A DNA stretch of 64,000 nucleotides from JAQVCM01 sp040403095 (GTDB lineage Bacteria > Bacteroidota > Bacteroidia > Flavobacteriales_D > Crocinitomicaceae): assembly GCA_040403095.1 (NCBI GenBank), contig JBBALI010000001.1, positions 133,996 to 197,995 on the forward strand, in the 5' to 3' direction. The first letter of the stretch is position 1; every line of letters starts with the position of its first letter. The notes under the pieces were generated by a model. It was not told the DNA's origin, did no database searches, and saw nothing but the letters and a program-made list of their open reading frames with translations. The translations under genes were made by a program, and so were the position numbers. Positions 57,841 through 64,000 of the stretch are shown piece by piece.

Positions 57841-60280
57841 GAAAAATATTGAAATTATCCAACTGATTATTTTCGCCTATTGAGCTTGAATTCGTAACAA
57901 CAATTGATTTAATTATAGTATCTGAACATCCAGCAGCATTTGTAACAACCAATGTAACATCATAGGTTCCTGCAGTTGTGTATTCATGCATCGGATTTTC
58001 AATTGTACTCGCTGATCCGTCCCCAAATGTCCAAGTAAAAGTGATGCCACCAACAGAGGCAGACGTAAAATCAAACATATTACTTATTCCTAAAACTGAT
58101 GTAAAATCTGCCATAGGAGAAGCATTTACATTTACAACAGAAAGAGCGGAAGAACTGCAACCAAACTGGTCAGTAACTGTTACGCTATAAGATGTCGTAT
58201 TGGTTGGATTTACAACCACCGTATCATTTGTTGAACCAACATTATTTGGTGTCCAGGCAAAAGTAGGTTGCACGGCATCTGTGGATGCAATCAATTGAAC
58301 TGAAGTTAAATTATTTGCACACAAATCAGTTAAAGAAGGAGTTACAGCAATTGTTGGACTCACTAAAGTTGGGTCCACATTGATTAATAAAGAATCAATT
58401 CGTTGACAACCATATGCACTTGTAACAGTAGCTACAAAAAACGTACTAGTAACTGGTGCTACAGAAATACTTGTTCCGGTCAATCCAGAAGGATTCCAAG
58501 TGGTTGTATAAGTACTTGTCGAAGCTCCACCTGTATTGCCAATATTTAAATTGATTACAGCTGTACCATTTAAACAAATTGTTTGCGTGGGAGAAGAAAT
58601 ATTTACTGTTGGTTTTGGTCTAACAAACAAACTTGAAGTAGCTGAAGACTTACATCCATTTGCTGGGTCTGTTACAGTTACTGTATAAGTAATATTTTGA
58701 GTTGGCGTATTAACTGTTAATGTATCATTTGTAGAATTAATTGGACCTCCTGTTGAACCTGACCAAGAGAAAGTTGCCGTCGCTAAATCACAAATTGCAG
58801 CCAATGCATAAGTTCCTGTTGTGCCTTGGCAAATATTTAATGAATCAGGATTTAATGAAACAATTGGACTAATCAAAGTTGTATCAACAAAAACAGTTGT
58901 TGTATCTGTTGAAAAACAACCATATTGACCAATAACATTTACTGTGTACAATGTAGTTGCCAGTGGAGAAACCGAAACCGAAGCTGTTGTTTGACCAGTC
59001 GGTAACCATTCATAAGTCAAAACAACACCTCCTCCACCGACTCCAGAAGTAGCCTGCACAATAAGTGTGGAAGACCCATTTACACAAATTGTTGGATTTG
59101 AATTGGTAAAATTAAAAATTGTTGGTCGTCTGCCAACAACAATTGTTTGAGAAACAGGTGCAGAAATACAACCAATAGCATCTGATCCAATCAAGGTATA
59201 AGTTGTTGAATTTGTTGGTGCAACATCTAAACTATCATTGGCTCCCAAATTAGCATTATTTGTAGAACTCCAAAGGTAATTTAAAGCACCATTTCCAATC
59301 ATTGTTAAAGTATCATTTCTACAAATTGTATCACTTGCTGCAATAATTGAAACAACAGGAATTGGATTAGGACTAACAATAATCGCGAAAGTATCACTTG
59401 CTGCTGTTAATAATGAAGAAGCACATGTCACAATGCAATTTATATATTGAGTCGTTGACAAAGAAGCAATGGCAGTCGTTGAATCAGTTCCAAAAGCAAC
59501 CCAGGGTCCTGTTTGTGAATTAGAGCTAAACCAACTATAAGAAATGCCTGTTCCTGTTGAGGTATTGTTTAATGTTAAAATCGAAGTTCCTGAACCACCG
59601 CAAATCAATGTATCTGGAGAAGAAATTGTACCTGCTGTTGGTGTACCTGTGCACAATGGTGGATATTCTGTCCAACTAATATCATCAATACAAATTCTTC
59701 TTGCATTTGTAGAAGGACTTGCACCATAATTTGTTGATTTAAAAATAATGTAATTAACAGCAGTATTGAATGTGTTTGGAATATCAAATGAATAATAATA
59801 CCAACCATTTACAGATTGTATTTCTGGCATTGCAATGTTTCTGCATCTTGCAATCGATCCTAATGAAATGGCTCCAGTTAAACTTATGGTAGTATTAATT
59901 AAAACACTTAAACTATCATAATTTGCAGGCAATAAAGAATCTCTGTACATCCAAAAGCCAATTGTAGAAGTATTCGTGCCAATTCCTTCTAAAGAGAACG
60001 CTGGAGTAGCATATGATTCAGTCGAAACTCCGCTGCCATTATTCGGATACCGACATCTAAAAAAATTTGGAACACTATGCGCTAATCCGACTAAATTGTT
60101 ACCTAAATTAGTTGACACCCCCCAATCTGCGGCGGCTCCTACGGCCGACCAGCCAGTTGGTGTATTTCCTGAAACATCAAAATTTTCATTGTGAATAATT
60201 TGACCAAAGGAAATATAGAAATTAAAAGAACAAAATAAAATTGCGATAAAACGCACAAAGGAGAAGTATTTTTTTTTCAT
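57611..60280 (-). CDS. Large secreted adhesin-like protein with Ig-like/PKD repeats and T9SS domain (paralogue A)
   Basis: The protein (889 residues from ATG 60280) has a signal peptide, an N-terminal beta-sandwich (choice-of-anchor/MAM-like, residues ~28-205, with WMYRDSLLPAN and RICIDDISWTEY), several Ig-like modules of ~80 residues with paired Cys (ICQGTTGTYALA, TICLNGTAVINLN), a PKD domain (FTWTFGDGSASTIENPMHEY), and a type A T9SS domain (FNIFPNPSKGFFNIQMNSNA, ending RKISKQ). It likely forms a surface filament or adhesin. It is tandem to a paralogue at 60394. An 11-codon longer frame begins at GTG 60313. Confidence 0.92.
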   Translation of the reverse strand: MKKKYFSFVRFIAILFCSFNFYISFGQIIHNENFDVSGNTPTGWSAVGAAADWGVSTNLGNNLVGLAHSVPNFFRCRYPNNGSGVSTESYATPAFSLEGIGTNTSTIGFWMYRDSLLPANYDSLSVLINTTISLTGAISLGSIARCRNIAMPEIQSVNGWYYYSFDIPNTFNTAVNYIIFKSTNYGASPSTNARRICIDDISWTEYPPLCTGTPTAGTISSPDTLICGGSGTSILTLNNTSTGTGISYSWFSSNSQTGPWVAFGTDSTTAIASLSTTQYINCIVTCASSLLTAASDTFAIIVSPNPIPVVSIIAASDTICRNDTLTMIGNGALNYLWSSTNNANLGANDSLDVAPTNSTTYTLIGSDAIGCISAPVSQTIVVGRRPTIFNFTNSNPTICVNGSSTLIVQATSGVGGGGVVLTYEWLPTGQTTASVSVSPLATTLYTVNVIGQYGCFSTDTTTVFVDTTLISPIVSLNPDSLNICQGTTGTYALAAICDLATATFSWSGSTGGPINSTNDTLTVNTPTQNITYTVTVTDPANGCKSSATSSLFVRPKPTVNISSPTQTICLNGTAVINLNIGNTGGASTSTYTTTWNPSGLTGTSISVAPVTSTFFVATVTSAYGCQRIDSLLINVDPTLVSPTIAVTPSLTDLCANNLTSVQLIASTDAVQPTFAWTPNNVGSTNDTVVVNPTNTTSYSVTVTDQFGCSSSALSVVNVNASPMADFTSVLGISNMFDFTSASVGGITFTWTFGDGSASTIENPMHEYTTAGTYDVTLVVTNAAGCSDTIIKSIVVTNSSSIGENNQLDNFNIFPNPSKGFFNIQMNSNALTSQITVMNLLGEVILAKNLVQTSNGNFQSQIDLSNYPNGIYLIDMRTENQTVVRKISKQ

Positions 60281-60337
60281 AAAGTATAATTTTACCTTAA
60301 TGAACGAAACCAAACATCTGGTGGTTAAAATTAATTC

Positions 60338-60376
60338 AACAAAAAAGGCTGATCAACTCAATGACCAGCCTTTCCT
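60338..60376 (-). terminator. Terminator of the second large T9SS adhesin-like gene
   Basis: AAAGGCT (60344-60350) pairs with AGCCTTT (60367-60373), with a T run on the minus strand. Confidence 0.8.
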
Positions 60377-60623
60377 ATTTTTAATAATGAATTTTATTGT
60401 TTCGAAATCTTTCTTACAACTGTTTGATTTTCTGTGGTCATATCAATCAAATAAATTCCATTTGGATAATTTGACAAATCAATTTGAGACTCAAAATTTC
60501 CATTCGATGTTTGAACTAAATTTTTTGTCAAAATAACTTCTCCCAACAAATTCATCACTGTTATCTTAGAACTTAAAGCGTTTGAATTCATTTGAATATT
60601 AAACAATCCTTTACTCGGATTTG
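60338..60623. repeat. T9SS sorting-domain DNA cassette, copy B
   Basis: Partner of 57555-57840; see that entry. It includes the terminator and the final ~76 codons of the 60394 gene. Confidence 0.88.
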
Positions 60624-63060
60624 GGTAAACATTGAAATCTAATTTGTTGGATTCTTTTACCTCATCAATTGTTGCTGTTCCAACTAATATTTGTTCGATA
60701 ATTGAATCTGTGCATCCTGCTGAAGAAGTTACCACTAGTTTAACAACATAAATACCGGCATTTGCATAAATGTGAGATGAATTAGTAGCAAAAACATCTG
60801 TACCATCACCAAAAAACCAATGCGATGTTTGAGCATTTGATGAAGTATTGGTAAAATATGCATCATTTATACCTCCCGTAAGGTGCGTAAAACTCGGCGT
60901 TGGTGGAGCTCCAAACGTAACTGTAACAGATGCACTTGAAGTACAACCAATTAAATTTGTTGCCGAAACTGTATAAACTGAATTTACAGTTGGTAATACA
61001 ACCACTGTATCATTCGTCGAAGTAATTGCCGCAGGTGACCACAAATAAGTAACCACAGGATCATTTGATGATGCATATAAACTAACATTTACAGAATCTC
61101 CTTCACAAAATTCTAAATCAGATGCCGTTAATATAACAGTTGGCCCAACTTGAGTAGGATCAACAGTAATCAGAATAGAATCCATTTTAGAACAACCGTA
61201 TTGACTTGTTACATTTACTTTTTGGTATCCTGTTGCAGTTGGGTTAATGATTACGCTTGGCCCTATTAAACCAGCTGGTGTCCAAATTGCAGTGTAAGTA
61301 TTAGCGGCATCACCGCCAGTGTTTCCAATAAATAAATTAATAACGGTGCTTCCATTTAAACAAACAGTTTGATTTGTTGCAACTAGATTTGTTGAAGGGA
61401 TAGGACGAACTGTTATATCGGAAGTAGCAGATGAATAACAACCATTAACCGGATTAGTAACTAAAACTGTATAACTTTCTGTTTGAAAAGGAATCGCTAC
61501 TGAAATGGTGTCATTTACAGAAGGAATTGTTCCTACTGCAGTAGTTGACCATTGGAATGTTGCACCTGGAGTTGTTGTACTTGCTGAAATTAAAATATTG
61601 CCAGTTGTTCCAGCACATACATTCGAATTTGAGAAATTCATTGTAACAACAGGACCTGTAAGATTCCCATCAATTGTAACAACCGTTGTGTCTTTCCTAA
61701 AGCAGCCATATTGTCCATAAACAGTAACAATGTATTCAGTTGTGGCAGCAGGTGAAACAGAAATTGAAGCTGTTGATTCTGAAGTTGGAGACCATAAATA
61801 ACTCAAAGTTGTTCCTGTTCCTGCTGAAGCATTAACGTTTAAAACAGAACTTCCACCTTGACAAAGTACAGGGAAGGAATTTGATAAACTGTTTATCGTT
61901 GGTTTAGCTCCAACAACTATTGTCTTACTTACTGCCAACGAAACGCAACCATCCACATCTGTTCCTACGAGTGTAAATACCCTTGTGTTTGCTGGTGAAA
62001 CTGTAATAGAACCAGAAGTTGAATAAGTTGGATTAGAAGAAGTACTCCACTGATAAGTATTTGCACCGCTCGCATATAATGTTACATTGTCACCACTACA
62101 AATTGTATCTGTTACACTCAAAATTTGCACAACTGGAGTTGGATTTTGACTTACCACAATATGTAATGGAATTGTAGATGAAGAAAGATTTGAATAACTA
62201 CAAAATGAAGTACATTTAATAAAAATGGAGCTCGTAACATTTGGTAAATTTGCTGTAGTGGAATTTGAACCAAAATTTGTCCAAGGACCAGATGCTGATG
62301 GTGCAGAAAACCACGCATGACTGATACCTAAGTCCAAAGAACCATTTAACAAAGTAAAATCAACAGGGCCTGAGTTGCCACAAAACAAAGAATCGGAAGC
62401 AGAAACATTTCCTGATGTTGGTACACCAGAGCACAAAACTGGGTATTCATCCCAATTAATATCGTCTAAATAGATTCTTCTTGAAAGTGATTGAGGACCA
62501 TAAACTGTTCCTTTAAAAATCAAATAATTATTTGCTGTATTATATCCTGATGGAATTGCATAAGAATATTGGTACCAACCGTTTAATGCTTTTACATCCG
62601 GTAAATTAACAGATTTCAACCTTGAAATTATTCCCAATCTGGTTGCACCCGTTAACGAAAGAGAAGTATTGATATACACTGCCAGGCTATCAGGATTACT
62701 AGTTTCTAATGAATCTCTGTAAATCCAAAAACTAACAATTGGCGTATTATTTCCTCTTCCTTCCAATGTAAAAGATGGAGTTACAATCGACTCAGTTTGA
62801 AAAGTTACAGTTTGATTGATTGGGTATCTCATTCTTGCCATTCCTGTTCCTGAATGAGAAGTTCCACTCAAAGGAGCAAGCAATGTACTTACCCTTGACC
62901 AATTTGCTGAACCGCCAATCGTGCTCCACCCTGGAGGGAGAAATAATGTGGAATCAAAACTTTCAGAATGCACTATTTGTGCAGATGCATTAGAGGAAAA
63001 TTGAAAGAAAAAAAGCAAAATGGCTAGTTTTCCAATAATTGTTTGGTAGTTTATCTTCAT
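60394..63060 (-). CDS. Large secreted adhesin-like protein with Ig-like/PKD repeats and T9SS domain (paralogue B)
   Basis: The protein (888 residues from ATG 63060) has the same layout as its neighbour: signal peptide (MKINYQTIIGKLAILLFFFQ), anchor-like domain (FWIYRDSLETSNPDSLAVYI and RRIYLDDINWDEYP), Ig-like modules with Cys pairs, PKD-like domain (SHWFFGDGTDVFATNSSHIY) and T9SS domain (FNVYPNPSKGLFNIQMNSNA to RKISKQ). The ATG at 63060 begins the signal peptide; the frame is open 18 codons further. The two genes are separated by about 110 bases and each has its own terminator. They arose by tandem duplication. Confidence 0.92.
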   Translation of the reverse strand: MKINYQTIIGKLAILLFFFQFSSNASAQIVHSESFDSTLFLPPGWSTIGGSANWSRVSTLLAPLSGTSHSGTGMARMRYPINQTVTFQTESIVTPSFTLEGRGNNTPIVSFWIYRDSLETSNPDSLAVYINTSLSLTGATRLGIISRLKSVNLPDVKALNGWYQYSYAIPSGYNTANNYLIFKGTVYGPQSLSRRIYLDDINWDEYPVLCSGVPTSGNVSASDSLFCGNSGPVDFTLLNGSLDLGISHAWFSAPSASGPWTNFGSNSTTANLPNVTSSIFIKCTSFCSYSNLSSSTIPLHIVVSQNPTPVVQILSVTDTICSGDNVTLYASGANTYQWSTSSNPTYSTSGSITVSPANTRVFTLVGTDVDGCVSLAVSKTIVVGAKPTINSLSNSFPVLCQGGSSVLNVNASAGTGTTLSYLWSPTSESTASISVSPAATTEYIVTVYGQYGCFRKDTTVVTIDGNLTGPVVTMNFSNSNVCAGTTGNILISASTTTPGATFQWSTTAVGTIPSVNDTISVAIPFQTESYTVLVTNPVNGCYSSATSDITVRPIPSTNLVATNQTVCLNGSTVINLFIGNTGGDAANTYTAIWTPAGLIGPSVIINPTATGYQKVNVTSQYGCSKMDSILITVDPTQVGPTVILTASDLEFCEGDSVNVSLYASSNDPVVTYLWSPAAITSTNDTVVVLPTVNSVYTVSATNLIGCTSSASVTVTFGAPPTPSFTHLTGGINDAYFTNTSSNAQTSHWFFGDGTDVFATNSSHIYANAGIYVVKLVVTSSAGCTDSIIEQILVGTATIDEVKESNKLDFNVYPNPSKGLFNIQMNSNALSSKITVMNLLGEVILTKNLVQTSNGNFESQIDLSNYPNGIYLIDMTTENQTVVRKISKQ

Positions 63061-63194
63061 AAGTAGTATTATAAAAAATTTATTTTCATTCACTAAACGT
63101 TCAAAATTGAACAAAAGTGAGCAAATATAGATTATTTATTCAAGAAACAAAAAAGATTATTTCACTCAAAGCACTACAAATCCCTAAAATATAA

Positions 63195-64000
63195 TTATTT
63201 CGGTTGGAAGTTACCTTTTACTTTTAATTGACCATATTCATATTCTCGCTCAGTCAAAATTTTTCCTCTACTGTCGAAAGTTCTCAAAAACCCGTGTTTC
63301 ATGCCGTCTTTGTAGTTCACTTCTGATGTAATTTCACCTCTTCTTCCGTATTCACGCATTGGTCCGTCAAGCTTCCCGTTTTTGTATGTTGAAGATACGG
63401 CTGGTATTTTTCCTCCTGGATAATAATCTTTCCATTCTCCATCTTTTTCTCCATTTTTGTAGCTTCCCTCTTCTGTTTTCTTGAAATCTTTGGATGAAAA
63501 AGATACAGCATAACCATCTTTGACACTTTCGTAAGTTACTCGTCCTTTTGAGGGCCCATAATCCACTTTAGATTTGATTTTCAGTATTTTATAAGTAAAC
63601 AAATCTTTTTGTCGTCCATTTTCAAAATATTCAATCCATTCTTTATTTTTTAGTCCGTTTTTGTAATAACCAGACAATTTTAAAACTCCTTTAAAAGAAT
63701 AGGATTTCCATTCGCCATGTAAAACCCCAGCCTTGAAAGATGTTTCATTTTTTAACTTACCATTTTCCCAGTTGTTAATCCATCTTCCCTCCTCTTTTCC
63801 TTGCACGTAATTTCCTGACATTAATAATGTTCCGTCTTCATACCAAGTTTCCCATAATCCGTTTTTTTCATCATTGGCAAAACTTCCCACTTTGAATTTA
63901 GAACCATCTTTGTACAAATAATTCCAATTTCCATCTTTCAAACCCATTTTATATTGGGCGGTATAAGCAATTTCACCCGTAGGATACCAGTAAGTCCAGT
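63195..64000 (-). CDS. MORN/YwqK-type repeat protein, partial
   Basis: The frame is open to the right edge, so the N-terminus is missing. The visible ~268 residues contain repeated units of about 23 residues such as DGNWNYLYKDGSKFKVGSF, LWETWYEDGTLLMSGNYV, GEWKSYSFKGVLKLSGYY and DGEWKDYYPGGKIPA: the (N/D)G-x-W-x-x-Y-x-x-G pattern of MORN-like YwqK proteins. An internal ATG at 63947 is not the start because coding similarity continues upstream (WTYWYPTGEIAYTAQY). Function unknown; such repeats occur in immunity or surface proteins. Confidence 0.85.
   Translation of the reverse strand, partial: WTYWYPTGEIAYTAQYKMGLKDGNWNYLYKDGSKFKVGSFANDEKNGLWETWYEDGTLLMSGNYVQGKEEGRWINNWENGKLKNETSFKAGVLHGEWKSYSFKGVLKLSGYYKNGLKNKEWIEYFENGRQKDLFTYKILKIKSKVDYGPSKGRVTYESVKDGYAVSFSSKDFKKTEEGSYKNGEKDGEWKDYYPGGKIPAVSSTYKNGKLDGPMREYGRRGEITSEVNYKDGMKHGFLRTFDSRGKILTEREYEYGQLKVKGNFQPK

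Noticed and set aside
1..64000. CRISPR arrays, insertion sequences, tRNA and rRNA genes
   Set aside because: I looked for regular spaced repeats, transposase-like frames, terminal inverted repeats and cloverleaf-like intergenic sequence and saw none; a tRNA scan would be needed to be certain.

Overview
The window is AT-rich bacterial chromosome from the Bacteroidetes, most likely an aquatic or marine flavobacterium-like member (Flavobacteriales, perhaps the Crocinitomicaceae). This rests on several type IX secretion (T9SS) proteins with C-terminal YPNP/PNPSKG sorting domains, the three-gene type B succinate dehydrogenase, the DUF4271-hemD pair, weak ribosome-binding sites with A-rich leaders, and promoter-like TAnnTTTG boxes. 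No rRNA, tRNA, CRISPR array, insertion sequence or phage gene was seen. Genus-level placement is inference.

1-10 kb, minus strand: the N-terminal end of an aldehyde dehydrogenase, a secreted PA-domain T9SS protein, sdhC-sdhA-sdhB, a biotin-dependent acyl-CoA carboxylase beta subunit, radA and a small zinc-ribbon protein. 10-18 kb: hemL, a membrane fatty acid desaturase, an outer-membrane barrel protein, an RluB-type pseudouridine synthase, a secreted coiled-coil protein, holB and pgk. 18-27 kb, minus strand: a tightly packed run of PBP1A, scoA, a GT-C-like membrane protein, scoB, a second polytopic membrane protein, a GT2 glycosyltransferase and a DUF5684 protein. The two halves of the succinyl-CoA:3-ketoacid CoA transferase are therefore separated by a membrane glycosyltransferase-like gene.

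27-38 kb, plus strand, is the accessory part and the most interesting. An AraC-type regulator is followed by nine closely spaced genes: YHS protein, DoxX-like protein, outer-membrane barrel, DM13 lipoprotein, DinB-like protein, NRDE/TANGO2 protein, stand-alone CoaB-type ligase, ATP-grasp protein and LysE-type exporter. The intergenic DNA around the regulator holds spaced direct repeats and an inverted repeat that look like operators. This may be an undescribed regulated pathway. Next comes an MntA-HepT (MNT-HEPN) toxin-antitoxin pair embedded in a ~640-bp segmental duplication; the second copy holds a truncated exporter and a frameshifted, mosaic mntA. Two lipoproteins of unknown function, a DUF2071 protein and a 45-residue DUF2256 protein follow.

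39-50 kb: an HdeD-like membrane protein with an acidic tail plus a probable eRF1-like protein, hemD with DUF4271, glutaryl-CoA dehydrogenase, a LuxR-type response regulator with a TPR sensor histidine kinase, two LPS-type glycosyltransferases, and metG. 50-64 kb: an outer-membrane barrel protein, a reprolysin-like T9SS metallopeptidase, a phosphopantetheinyl transferase, a YitT-family membrane protein, a dienelactone-hydrolase-family enzyme, a lipoprotein, two large paralogous T9SS adhesin-like proteins whose sorting domains and terminators are nearly identical in DNA, and a MORN/YwqK-repeat protein cut by the window edge. No gene-free stretch exceeds about 300 bases; the longest is 51207-51488 (282 bases), which contains only AT-rich DNA with no gene I can support.
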